This document shows, in pieces, positions 35,434 to 46,509 of a stretch of 64,000 nucleotides of DNA. Origin of the DNA: Nageia nagi (lineage: Eukaryota > Pinophyta); contig JBITNC010000001.1 of assembly GCA_050084985.1 (NCBI GenBank), positions 63,984,001 to 64,048,000 on the forward strand, given 5' to 3'. Every line of letters begins with the position of its first letter. Position 1 is the stretch's first letter. The notes below the pieces were generated by a model. The model searched no databases, had not been told where the DNA came from, and worked only from the letters and a program-made list of their open reading frames with translations. The position numbers and the translations under genes were made by a program.

Positions 35434-36583
35434 GGTGAAAGGGAAGGAGAAACTTGTGTGCAGGTTGAAGAAGAGCTTGTATGGCTTAAAACAGGCTCCA
35501 AGGCAATGGTATCTAAAATTTGATAAGTTTATGTCTGAACAAGGTTATACTAGATGCCACTCTGATCATTGTGTTTATTTGAAAAAGCAAAATGATGGCA
35601 GCTATATTATATTGTTATTGTATGTAGATGACATGCTTGTTGCAGGGTCTAACATGCAGGAAATAAATGTGCTCAAAAGAAAATTGGCAAATTCATTTGC
35701 AATGAAGGATTTGGGAGCTGCAAAACAAATCCTTGGTATGAGAATCACTAGAGACAGGAAAAATCATAAATTGACATTGTCTCAGAATGAGTACATACAA
35801 AAGGTATTGAAAAGATTTAATATGCACAATGCAAAACCAGTTAGTATACCTTTTGCTAGCCATTTCAAACTTAGTAAGGAAATGTGCCCAAAGACCCAAG
35901 AAGACATGGATTATATGTCTAAAGTTCCATATGCATCAGCAGTTGGAAGCTTAATGTATGCAATGGTATGCACAAGGCCTGATATTGCACATGCAGTGGG
36001 AGTTGTAAGCAGGTACATGAATAATCCAGGAAAGGAACATTGGATGGCAGTGAAATGGATTCTCAGATATTTGAAAGGTACCACAAATCAAGCATTATGT
36101 TTTGGTGGTTCAAACATTTCCCTACAGGGATATGTTGATGCAGATATGGCAGGTGACAGAGATAACAGGAGGAGCACTACAGGATATGTATTTACTATTG
36201 GTGGAACAGCTGTCAGTTGGGTTTCAAAAATCCAAAGTGTTGTTGCACTTTCAACAACAGAAGCAGAGTATGTTGCTGCTACAGAGGCTAGTAAAGAAAT
36301 GATTTGGTTACAAAGGTTCATGGGTGAATTGGGTAAGGAGCATGATATGGGGACGCTATACAGTGATAGCCAAAGTGCCATTCATCTTGCAAAGAACTCA
36401 GCATTTCATTCTAGGACTAAACACATACAGCTTAAGTACCATTTCATACGATCAGTGTTGGAAGATGGAGAATTAAAGCTGGAAAAGATACATACTAGCC
36501 AGAATCCTGCAGATATGCTAATAAAAGTTGTAACCAGGGAGAAACTGAGAATATGCTCAGTTTCAATTGGTCTTCAAGGATGA
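35411..36583 (+). CDS. Copia gag-pol, part 2: RT and RNase H (after the frameshift)
   Basis: Continues the polyprotein in the next frame (open back to 35384, which overlaps part 1). RT motifs are [20 protein letters not shown], the catalytic YVDD (35621-35632) and LGMRITRDR. RNase H has [39 protein letters not shown] and a C-terminal [11 protein letters not shown]. It stops at 36581-36583 after a C-terminus typical of copia ([17 protein letters not shown]). No stop or further shift is seen in about 390 residues. It has no start codon of its own in a good context, so on its own it is not expected to be translated unless by ribosomal slippage at the junction. Confidence 0.9.
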   Translation: MQQPQGYEVKGKEKLVCRLKKSLYGLKQAPRQWYLKFDKFMSEQGYTRCHSDHCVYLKKQNDGSYIILLLYVDDMLVAGSNMQEINVLKRKLANSFAMKDLGAAKQILGMRITRDRKNHKLTLSQNEYIQKVLKRFNMHNAKPVSIPFASHFKLSKEMCPKTQEDMDYMSKVPYASAVGSLMYAMVCTRPDIAHAVGVVSRYMNNPGKEHWMAVKWILRYLKGTTNQALCFGGSNISLQGYVDADMAGDRDNRRSTTGYVFTIGGTAVSWVSKIQSVVALSTTEAEYVAATEASKEMIWLQRFMGELGKEHDMGTLYSDSQSAIHLAKNSAFHSRTKHIQLKYHFIRSVLEDGELKLEKIHTSQNPADMLIKVVTREKLRICSVSIGLQG

Positions 36584-36668
36584 CTATGAAGATGAGAAAC
36601 AGCCAGGTCCAAAGAGGAGTCATTGTCCAGCAAAAGAAGCAGCGGTGGAGTTGCTACAATCATTCTCC

Positions 36669-36679
36669 AAGTGGGAGAT
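36669..36679 (+). promoter_or_regulatory. Polypurine tract of the young copia
   Basis: AAGTGGGAGAT directly before the 3' LTR, a form common in plant copia elements. Confidence 0.8.
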
Positions 36680-37157
36680 TGTTGTGTGTGGAGCATGATT
36701 GTTCAGAGTTGTTTATTTTAGCCAGATGTATATCCCAGGAAGCTAAAAACGTCTGGAAAATTACCTTGTAAAAGTAAAGTAATTTCTAGTCAATCTGGGC
36801 CGTTTATTAGGCAAATAATCTGACGGTTGAACTTATGTTTGGTTTAGGGATTTTTTCCTAGATAAAAACCCCTCTTTTTGCATGTGGGCATTGTAACAGA
36901 TGTGATTCGGTGAGTGAGAAATAGAAACGTGAGACTGTGAGAGAAAACAGAGGATATTACAGCGGATCTGCTGTAGGTTGTATCTATTCACTCTGCTGGA
37001 TAATAAAAAAGGAAGGACTGGCTGTTTGGTGTGGACGTAGCCCAAACTGGGTGAACCACGTATATCTGTGTCTCTCTTGTTTATGCATTTTCTGTGCTTA
37101 TATTTCTAAAATGTTTTTTATGTTCTATTGCTCCGTAATAATTATAATTTCCTAACA
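36680..37157 (+). repeat. 3' LTR of the young copia
   Basis: 478 bp; identical to the 5' LTR except at 36901 and 36995 (both transitions). Confidence 0.95.
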
Positions 37158-37162
37158 TTATG

Positions 37163-37749
37163 AACTCTGAGAAAATAGGGTATATTTGACCTATTAAATC
37201 TAACGCCCATCTTGAGAATGGACTTAGTGATTGCATGGGTTGTAATGTATGCAAAGGCTAATTAAATAGGTTTTTGTATTATTGACATTTAACACACTTT
37301 CTAACATATTCCATATAGTCATGTTCCATAGTATGCTAGTAGTATCCCATACACATTAATAATTTTATAATTATAGAGCCACTAAAATGTTCTCCAAAAA
37401 TTCCATTATGTGTGCATGAAATAGCAATTTGTGAATCATCACATTCTAAACATCTGAGTAATATCCCTTCAAAACCTCTATGGTATAGGACATCTTCTAT
37501 CATGCAAAATTGAAGAGCTTTAATCTTAAATGCTTTCCTAGATGATTTTGTTAAATCCTTAAGTAATACCCCATCTCTTAGGAATTTGAACAATTGTGTA
37601 TGCCAGAAATTTTTATCTTCCATTACGATGTCTAGGACTACATGTTCAACTTCATTTGATTCTATTAAGGATTGAGTAATTTGAATGATCTCAATAGGGA
37701 TCATTTTTTGATCAATGCTTATAGGCATCAAAGATCCAATGGAAGACAT
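37163..37749 (-). pseudogene. Gypsy integrase, N-terminal zinc-finger part
   Basis: Open minus-strand stretch 37749-37336, including EDVLYHRGFEGILLRCL and a decayed HNGIFGEHFSG (the HHCC finger). It is followed by broken sequence with YVRKCVKCQ (the CxxC) and WALDLIGQIYPIFSEF, which carries the first catalytic Asp. It ends at the copia insertion; the rest is at 31330-32138. Confidence 0.75.
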
Positions 37750-37787
37750 ATCATAAACAAACCTATTAGTTGAATGTGGTGTTGCTT

Positions 37788-38093
37788 CTAGATTGTATTT
37801 TCAAAATATGATAGGAGATTATTTACTAATCTCTTATATTTTTGCAACAAAGGTTCCTTACATTGGAATATTTCTTTGACTTGGATTACGATCAATAATG
37901 AATCACCAATGAATGTAACTTTTCTTAATTTTAATTTTATAGTAGTTTTAATAGCTAAGATTAAGGCTTCATACTTAGCATTATTATCTATGCAAGGAAA
38001 GTTAAGCTTAAATAAATAAGGTATGGGAACTCCTTGGGGTGTAATGAACATGACACTTGCACTCTCACTTTTCTCACATCTCGATCCATCCAA
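37788..38093 (-). pseudogene. Gypsy second RNase H domain (plant-type), fragment
   Basis: Open minus-strand piece of 101 aa with MDGSRCEKSES (Asp-Gly-Ser start), DNNAKYEALILAIK and KVTFIGDSLLIVIQV. This is the D, E, D arrangement of an RNase HI fold lying between RT-RNase H and integrase, as in gypsy lineages that carry an extra archaeal-type RNase H. Confidence 0.7.
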
Positions 38094-38251
38094 ATATATT
38101 ATGATTTCACAATCTTCTTAAAATTCTATAGGAGTTTTCATTTCATATAATTAGAACACATGTTCATTTGGTAATTCTATGATGAGTGGATTATCATTAG
38201 GTAATGGTGCTTCAGCGAGATAGTCCGCTATGCTTATCCTTTGATTAACTT

Positions 38252-38500
38252 CTAACTTATAAAGAGTAAGTCAAATTCAATTAAATGCATAATCCATTTA
38301 GATGTTCTTGCATTTTGATAAGTTTCATTCATCAAATATTTCAAAGGATCTACTTTAGCAATTACATACGTGGTATGGTTTACCATGTAATATCTTAATT
38401 TTTTGGTTGCAAATACTATTGCTAAACATAACTTTTCTAAATACATGTATTTAATCTCATAGCCAACCAAAGTTCGACTAAGATAATATATTATTTGTTC
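38252..38500 (-). pseudogene. Gypsy RT-connected RNase H fragment
   Basis: Minus strand: YLEKLCLAIVFATKKLRYYM, then DPLKYLMNETYQNARTSKW and LIEFDLLF. This is the conserved sequence of the RNase H directly following gypsy RT, with stops beyond both ends. Confidence 0.75.
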
Positions 38501-38779
38501 TTTACTACTTTCATTCTTTTAGGAAAGCATAGTTCCTAAGGTTATTTTTGTAGCAAATATGTATAACAAGAATGGTTCTTTAGGCTTTGGTGGTACTAGA
38601 ATAGGTGGTGAAAGAATATAGAGCTTTATTTCATTGAATACTTCTTATTGCTCATTACCCTAGTGAAATGTAATTCTCTTCTTAAACATTTTATTCAAAG
38701 GTTTACATTTGTCTAATAATTGAGAAATAAAATGTCCTATGGCATATAACTTACTTTGTAGGATTTGTAATTATTTTAT

Positions 38780-39430
38780 ATTGAGGTAGGTAACATATTT
38801 GTTATTGCTTTTATCTTGTTAGGATCTACTTCAATTCCTCACCTAGAAATGATGAAACCTAGTAATTTCCTAGATGTTACCTCCAAAACACATTTCTTTA
38901 GGTTTAATCCGATCTTATATTTTAGTAACTGATCAAACATTTTGATGAGCACTTTATGATGATCTTTTCATGTTTTTGATTTAGCCAATACATCATCTAT
39001 GTAATCCTCTATAATGTCATGCATGTAATCATGGAAGATGTATGTCATGGCTTTTTGATAAGTAGCTCTAGCATTTTTCAATCCAAAATGTAGTACTTTG
39101 TAACAAAATATTCCATAAGGTGTTATGAATGCAATTTTATGTTGGTATTCTAATGCAACTTTAATTTGGTTGTATCCTAAAAACCCATCCATGAGTGATA
39201 ACATTTCATGTCCTGCAATAGAATCAACCAAGCTAATTATGTTGGGAATGGAAAATTCATCATTATGGCATGTTTTATTTAGGTCTCTAAAGTCTGTGCA
39301 TATTCAAATCTTCCCAGTGGATTTCTTGACTGATACCATATTAGAAATCCAGTTAGAATAATCAATGGGATGAATAAACTTAGCTTCCAAAAGCTTTTAT
39401 AATTCTTCTTTTACCATAAGGGAAATTGTA
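38780..39430 (-). pseudogene. Gypsy reverse transcriptase fragment
   Basis: The open piece 39231-38968 (87 aa) has LSLMDGFLGYNQIKVA, ITPYGIFCYKVLHFGLKNA and the catalytic YIDDVLAKSK (38992-39003 encodes Tyr-Ile-Asp-Asp). Upstream (39430-39240) broken frames continue the fingers. The palm catalytic residues remain but frames on both sides are broken. Confidence 0.85.
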
Positions 39431-40850
39431 GATGCATTTTTCATAGCTTTAGTTTTGCACCCTCCTTTATACCAATATTATGCACTACTAAATTAGGATC
39501 AAGTCTAGGCATGTTGACATATGACCATGTGAATATTTCTTATTTTTCTTTGAGTATTATAATTAACTCTTTTCTTTCATTTTTAGTAAGGGATTTTTCT
39601 AATTGAATGATTTTAGGGTTGCTAGGTTCGTCACTTAAGTTAACCTTAATAGTTTCTTCAATTAACATATGACATCCTTCCTCCAATTGGTTAGGTATTG
39701 GAATCCAATTATTATCATTTGCATTATATTCTTCATCCTCACCCTCATACTGATCTTCTAAAGCAATATTAATACTTAGTATAAGGTCTGTAAAATTGTA
39801 TCCATGTCTTTGAAATCCTAGATTGTAGGTTATTTAGGAATAACATAAAATTTGTAGTTTCTTCATCTACCATAAAATACAAGGAAGAGCTACTTGAAGT
39901 TTCTGAGCCTATTGTCTCAAAATCATCACTTCCATACAAATTAAAGTTTATTTTATACATAGGTTATCACATATTTCTATGATTTCCACCATATTAATTG
40001 ATGTATCAGAAAATAATCCTCCTAAGAATAATGTTGTAGACTCCATATCATCTTGATCTATCATACATTTAGATGTTTCAAATAGATTTTCATATGTTTT
40101 GGGTTTTAGTTCTAACTCAATTATCTTGCAATCAAATATTCAATTTTTGTTCGTATAACCTAGTCTTATCTTATCACTAGGCAATTGATAATGAATATCA
40201 ATGGTGTACCTATTTCATTGTTTGTACTATCCTAAAACTTGTCCATTCCACTAACACCTATCAAAGTATCTTTGGACAAATGATATTACATCTGGTGATA
40301 AGTATTCTAATGAATTACAAAAAATTCCTTCATTAGATTGAGGTAAAGGGAGGATAAATGGTTCTATTGGACCATGATATACAAAAAGTGTTTGATTAAG
40401 TAATTACCCTAGTGGTAGTAATTGCCCTATACACTAGGAGACTCTTTAGGTATTCTTATTTCTTGAGCTATAATAATATTAAAAAATGACATCATCAATG
40501 GAAAATTCTCCTATTCCATATTCTATTAATTTTATAGTCATAGGATAGATATTAGATAGTTTATTTTTTATTGTACTATCATTATCCAATGCATTCATGG
40601 GAGAAGATGTTTTTGATGATGAAGCTTTTCTTACTTCATCCAAATTTTGTGCTCTTTCTTCCCATGTTTGCTTTTCTGTGAGTGTTGGTTTTATTTTTAG
40701 TAATGGATCCTCATTAATCTTTGGTGTTTGGGAATTTCAAGATCAACAAGATCTTTCCCTTTTAATGAACTTGGAGAAGTACCCTTTTTGTCAATATTTG
40801 CTACTGACACCTTTTCATGAACTATAGGCAATGTAAAATAATAAGTATAA
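39431..40850. other. Gypsy pol/protease linker region, decayed
   Basis: Between RT and protease remnants. Short minus-strand frames (39960-39769) have no recognised motif, and no other gene is seen. Confidence 0.45.
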
Positions 40851-40859
40851 GATAAAGTG

Positions 40860-41100
40860 ATTTATCCTAAAAGATGCATATAATTGCAATGGGAATATGG
40901 ATTTTTATCTTAAAATCCCTCCCATGTATCTTGGCTATAATATGTAATGGAGGTTCTTGACCTTGAAAATGATTTAATATCCTAACTTCATGATCATGGA
41001 AGGAAATAGTGGGTTTTTGGCTTATGTTAATATTTATCACAAAAGACATAAAGCTTTCAGGTCATTAATATTCAACTCAATTATTTGTAACAATTAGTTC
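40860..41100 (-). pseudogene. Gypsy protease region, fragment
   Basis: Minus strand 41049-40867: ISFHDHEVRILNHFQGQEPP, then LHIIAKIHGRDFKI. This resembles the stretch leading into the aspartic protease of large plant gypsy elements; the DNGSS active-site loop itself is not preserved. Confidence 0.45.
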
Positions 41101-41419
41101 ATAGGTTCTCTATGATATTTGGATTGTTGTAGTAACTCAAATAGAGACATATTTTCTTGTGAGTTCTTAATTGATGTTGTAAAGATCCTTTTATTGAAAC
41201 CTTAGGAGGTTGAGGTATAGATATATTTGGTTGTACAATACCATCATTTATTTGATTGTTGGGAATATCAACTTGCCTTCCTTGCACCCTTTGGGCTCTT
41301 GTAGTTATGCTTATCATAGCAACAAAAGTAGAAGCATAATAAAATCATTTATGTGTTACTTGAATTTTATGTGTATGTGATGCGATGGTATTTGCTTAAT
41401 GTTGAGGAAGTGGATTATG

Positions 41420-41600
41420 ATATATTTCTAGATTTTGATTAGGGATAGTCAATGGGTTATCTACCTATAATCTTCCTTGATAAATCAAATTTTGAACCTT
41501 ATGTTATAATGTTCTACATTTTCCTATACTATGACCCTTTTGATGATGGTAATGATAATAATCATTCTTGTTGTACCATTTACTATCTCTTGCATCTTGT
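41420..41600 (-). pseudogene. Gypsy gag zinc-knuckle region, fragment
   Basis: Minus strand: DYYHYHHQKGHSIGKCRTL, a decayed zinc knuckle, then VQNLIYQGRL and NPLPQH, in an order typical of one group of plant gypsy gag proteins. Confidence 0.5.
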
Positions 41601-42081
41601 CTTTCAATTCGTATTTTAGGTAATGTAATCATTTTATGGTCCATTAATTTTTTCAAAATATCATAAAGTGATTCAGTTAAAGGAGCAAAATTTCTAGGAG
41701 ATGGCCTAGGGTTTTTTCCCTCATTTTATGGAACTGGTATATTTTACAAAGGGTTTGGTTCTCCATATTTAAGATAAGAAACTTTATTACTAGGCATTAG
41801 TTTTGCTAATTGTTCTTCTTGATTTCTATTTCTAACATAAGATTATTTCTTTTTACCTTTAGTTCTCCATCTTAGATTTTAACCTTTTCAATTACAATAG
41901 CTTGATATATTGCTTCCTCAAATGTATTGTGTTATTGAATTAATAAGGTACTAGCAATAGGTATTAGAAAACTTTGACTAAACATTTTCTCTAGTTCTTC
42001 TTGTGGTAGAGTATAAGGCATACTTGTCAAAATCACCCTCCATCTTGAAATAAAGTTTGTAACTATCTCATACTGGAATTG

Positions 42082-42498
42082 TTACAATCTTGTGAGATTA
42101 GTTATGGAGGTTTTATTTTTAATTTTTATCCTAGAGTGTTTTAAGTACAAGTTATCCAATTTTGCATATGTTGTGATGCTATGTTCAATTAAGTTATTGT
42201 ACCAATCCATAGCTTGTACAATAAGTGTCATAGGAAAGATATGCAACATCAAAGCATCATTATTAGAAATTACATAACTTGAAAATTTAAAGCATCTTAA
42301 ATGTTCTTTAGGATTCTCCTTTCCTTTGAAATATTCAATTTTTGAAATTCCAAATTTGAAAGGAATATCTATATTAGGAACACTTAGGTGTATGGGCTTA
42401 TTACAAATTGTTTTGTAAGAGACTTTATGCTTATTTTGTAAGCATAACATCATTTCAATTTCTATTAACCTTTCATCAAATTCATTAGTTGGTTGCAT
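42082..42498 (-). pseudogene. Gypsy gag (Retrotrans_gag) fragment
   Basis: Open minus-strand piece of about 138 aa with EYFKGKENPKEHLRCFKF and then MLHIFPMTLIVQAMDWYNNL. This is the YxGxxNPxxHLxxF ... FPxxLxxxAxxWYxxL pattern of plant gypsy gag. It breaks at both ends; further minus-strand pieces up to 43340 may be the N-terminal part. Confidence 0.75.
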
Positions 42499-43344
42499 AT
42501 GTATGAAATGATATTTATTATCTTTATTTTCTTCCCTTTGTTCATTTGTTGAAAATAATTGGTAACTTCTTTCGAAAGGTGTTTAATCACCATAATAATT
42601 TTTGTTATATGATGGATTAGGCGAAGGAGGTTAATATAAAGGTAACTATTGTTTTCCATATTGATATAAAGGTGTAGTAGCATGATGTTTTTGAACTTCA
42701 TGTCTAGGTTGAGGTAAATGGGGTCGTGGAGGTTGATGTTGCTCATGTGATAGCTCTATTTTTCTAGGTAAGAAAAGGTTTTGATTTTTGTAGTTTTTAT
42801 GACCTTGAGGAGACAAGGATCTTGCTATAGAGGGAAAATTCCTATTATCTACTATTTTTTGATTAGGTCTATTCCAATTTTGAGTTTGAAACTATTATTT
42901 GTTAGGTTTCCCTATTGGTGTTTTACTTTGATATGCATGAAACATAGGCTATGTTTGCAAATATGGAATTTACCCCGATCTTGTAGGTTGATTCAATTTC
43001 TATATATTTGGATTATATAGAACCATTTGTTGGTTTTTTTAAGCTATTCCTAATTTTGGTTTGATCTAGACACATATGATGGTATCTCTTCTACCTTATA
43101 CCTTAAAGGATCAAGATTTCCTCTATGTCTTTATTTAGGAATTCCATGACTAGTCCTTGGGGTAGTATAGGTAGTACTAAGATCCATGTAACTTGTATTA
43201 GAAGAAGAATAACTAGTCCTGGGGGTAGGTGTATTTATTTTTAAAATATGATAAACATCATTATACACACTAGCATGACTTCTTGATTTAGGTACCAAAG
43301 TAACTGTATGTATCAAAATTCTATCATCAAATTCGTCCATCCTT

Positions 43345-45630
43345 CTAGAGATGGTGGAAGGGGTATAATAATTTCATGTTATATAGGATTTGAATAAGAT
43401 GTCCATATAGTAGATAATGCATAATGTGATCATTTTTTAAAAGAACATAAGTTGAATGCATTTGTGATGGGGTAATAGTCCTTAAAATGATCTCTTCCTC
43501 ATTACCTATTGGTGTATCTTTTGCTAGATAATTTAAATCTAATGGAAGACTATAAGCATGAGAAGAATGAGGAATCCTTAATTGTATTAAACATTGTATT
43601 ACTTCATTTCAGGTATCCTCTATTTATCGAGGAGCTCCTATTCTCAATATATCTCTAGTAGATATATGAGACCTATAACTAGGTTGTCCCTCTTGGTAGG
43701 TTTTATCATAGGGATCTTATTGTTAAAAACCATTTGATAACAAATATTAGCCATTCTCTTTTATTTTTTGAGACTTTGTACTTTTTTATTTTTGTTTTTA
43801 TTTTTTTGCTAAATAAGAAATAAAATAAAACACACATCATTCATAGCAATTATAGTTTTATTTTTGATTTTATATTATAGAGAAAACAAATGAATGCATA
43901 AACAAAATATTTATAAAATCATTTTTTTGATGTGATTATCTTATCTAATTTTTTTGATAAATTGAATTAATTTTTCCTTTAATGAGCAATGTGAATTATT
44001 TATTTTATTCTTGTTAATTTTCCTAGGTTATTTTTTCTATTCAAGTGTTTAAATGAGAATAGGTTGGAATCCTATAGGTAATATATTATGAAGTATCAAC
44101 TTTGTACTTAAGGTAGTACCCTTAGTGCAATGGGGCTTAAGGAGTGCCATTGGAGACTATATTTATAGTGGAATCCAAGCATAGCCTCCTTATTTATATT
44201 TTTTTGATAGAAAGTGATGATTTTTATCCTAGAACCCAATATTAATCTTTAAGTTTGGCTCTACATCTTACGGTGTAGTCAATGGGTACACAAGAAATAT
44301 AGAATCAATGGTTTGTCATCACCTCCAACTCATTGATGCTTATTTTTGAAAGGTATTATGCATATACATTAAAAATAAAAGAACTCATGATAACTACATC
44401 GTAACCCAACTTACATATCCTTTGATTATGTTTTACTTAATATGAAAAAAGTAGTGTTTTAATTAATGAGTCTTAATCTAACCCATGAGATTCATTACCA
44501 CTTTTAGTGTGATTCTTTAACTAAAAATTAATGAGATTCATTTACTCATTTTAAGTGCAAAAGTAATTAGGCAAAGTTCATTTACCATCTCTTACTAATC
44601 ACATCAACCTTTGACCTCCTTTCGAAGAGGTAAAATGAGACATTTAAGAAGTTATTTAAGTGAGTGTAAATTACCTTAAATGAGATTCTTTAACTCCTCT
44701 TCAAGTCACAATCCTTTGACCTCCTTTAAAAGTGGTAAGGTAGACATAAAGAGTTTTAATATGAAATGAATTTTCTTATATGAGGTTCTTTAACTCCTCT
44801 TGAAGTTATCATCCTTCAACTTCCTTTCAGAGTGATGAGGTGGACAATGAAGAGTATTAATGTGAAGAAAAATACCCAGCCAATAAATTAACTTATTTAA
44901 TATGTTTGAATCTACCTTAACCTAGGTAAATTGACCTTATATTCATTCCATTATTAATAAAAGTTAATTCCTCCTCCAAGTATGGAAGTAATTTAATGAG
45001 AGTTCATTACCAATATTAATGATATGAAATGAAAAAAAGAAGAAGGGTTTATTTACTCTTTTCTTATTGCACCCATTATGATCACTTAAGATCATATTTT
45101 AGCACAAAGGGAGAGCATAAGTGGGTTTAATAGAAAATTTTAGGTGAGTTTATTGGTATGCTCCCAAAATAAATAAAGATAAATAACATTCATACAATTA
45201 ACTTAAATAAAATAAAAATAATGCATATTACCTAAACATTCATCTACCCTTCCTATATGCAATATGGGCAAAGAAATTGTAGAAAATGGGTTCATTTTTA
45301 TTTTTCATTTTAGTACATAGATTATGCTTTTAGAATTGAAAAAAGTTGAAATGTATACCTTATGTCTTTAGTTACTAGTGTTTTCACACTTTTACTTAGA
45401 ATCATTGGTGTTCCATTTCATTCACTGGTATATTTTTCCAATCATTGGTGATTACACAGTCATTGGTGCCTGATAACAATCATCAGTAATCACATAGATA
45501 GAAAATAGAAAATAATAAGTAGAAAACAACATGAAATTAATAATGATACTACCAAACATACTAGACCAAAAAGAACTATAAAAATAGGAAACACCCCTTG
45601 CACCTCATTTTTGATGCATCCTGCGTGTGA
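43345..45630 (-). other. Gypsy 5' leader, non-coding
   Basis: Lies between gag remains and the primer-binding site. It contains a loose tandem repeat at 44590-44870 (about 105-bp units with TTTGACCTCCTTT and TTCTTTAACTCCTCTT) and a cluster of CATTGGTG words at 45385-45470. No gene is seen. Confidence 0.5.
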
Positions 45631-45650
45631 GGGTCTTCCTTATAGCACCA
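45631..45650 (-). promoter_or_regulatory. Presumed primer-binding site of the gypsy element
   Basis: Minus strand TGGTGCTATAAGGAAGACCC lies 3 nt inside the LTR. Position and TGG start fit; I cannot assign the tRNA. Confidence 0.5.
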
Positions 45651-45653
45651 TAA

Positions 45654-46509
45654 TGTTTACCCAAAAAATAACCTTGCAAGCATGCAAAACAAGATATGTT
45701 ACAACCAACAAAACTCTTTATTGATCTTTGGTGTAAACCTCAATAATCAATTTACAATAAAAAATCTCATATCTATTTGTGTTGCACAACAATGCCTTAT
45801 ATAGTAAGGACTTTTGATTATAATGAAGGGAGATATAGGCTCCCTTGGGCCTCCTCTAAATGGTTATTTCAATTTTTGCAAGTCTTCAATAGTATCTCCA
45901 AAACCTCAAGGAAATGTTGGTGATGATCTTTGATTGCTAAGTCTTCTTCTACTCAAACTAGCTACCATGCACCTGCAAATTTTGCACACATACAAATAGG
46001 AAACCAATCAAACATATCTACTAACATACCTAAAATGCATAAAAGTGTAATAAAAATATGAGCATGAAATCATAGAAAAATGTAATGCATTTACTCACTA
46101 AATTTTTGAATATATTCTAGTAGAGTAAGGTTGCAATAACTTCGATCCTCTTCTCCTTAGGAGAAGGTTTAATTTTATAGAGTTTTTAGGATGGCCAAGG
46201 TTGCTATTTTGGAGGCAAGGACTAGATAAAAATGCTCATCCATCCTTGTCATAGGTTTTATCTATGTGGGGAAGGCTTAGGATCAAGGATGAGTCATCCA
46301 AGATTAGCTAGTTTGTTTCCTTGGGTGCCTTGAATTTTTAAATTTTTCTTTAACTTTTTTATTTGCAGGATCGCTAGTGATTGGATTGGGTCATAAATGA
46401 TTGTATTAGATTAGAAATGAAAAATATTTTTAGCAAAATTTATTATTTTCTTAAATTTTTATTCCCTTATTTCATTTATTAAAAGAAGGGTCATTTTTAG
46501 GTGTCTACA
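45654..46509 (-). repeat. 5' LTR of the gypsy element
   Basis: 856 bp. The minus strand begins TGTAGACACCTAAAAATGAC and ends GGGTAAACA, with TGT...ACA ends. A TATATAAG lies at 45796-45803 (minus). Its outer edge abuts the old copia relic exactly at 46510. Confidence 0.7.

Larger units (their letters stand above)
32139..37157 (+). mobile_element. Young, nearly intact Ty1/copia retrotransposon (Tnt1/Tork-like)
   Basis: 5019 bp with identical-length LTRs (478 bp each) differing at only two sites (C32360/T36901 and A32454/G36995), TG...CA ends and a TTATG target duplication. A perfect 12-nt initiator tRNA-Met primer-binding site lies 2 nt inside the 5' LTR, and a purine-rich tract abuts the 3' LTR. 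One gag-pol frame of copia order (gag, zinc knuckle, protease, integrase, RT, RNase H) is broken only by one frameshift at 35404-35410. It lies inside the integrase of the older gypsy element. The Tnt1/Tork-like label rests on the pol motifs and the AAGTGGGAGATTGTTG tract and is inference. Confidence 0.95.
31131..46509 (-). mobile_element. Decayed Ty3/gypsy retrotransposon, minus strand, interrupted by a young copia
   Basis: Right to left are the 5' LTR (45654-46509), primer-binding region, a long leader, gag (42498-42082), zinc-knuckle region, protease, RT (with YIDD), RNase H and integrase. Integrase is split at 32138/37158 by a copia insertion. The order RT, RNase H, integrase defines Ty3/gypsy. 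All domains carry stops. The zinc-knuckle tail (VQNLIYQGRL, then NPLPQH) is of a kind I know from large plant gypsy elements of the Tat/Ogre or related groups; that lineage call is tentative. The left LTR was not found, so the left limit is open and may include 28736-31130. Confidence 0.8.
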
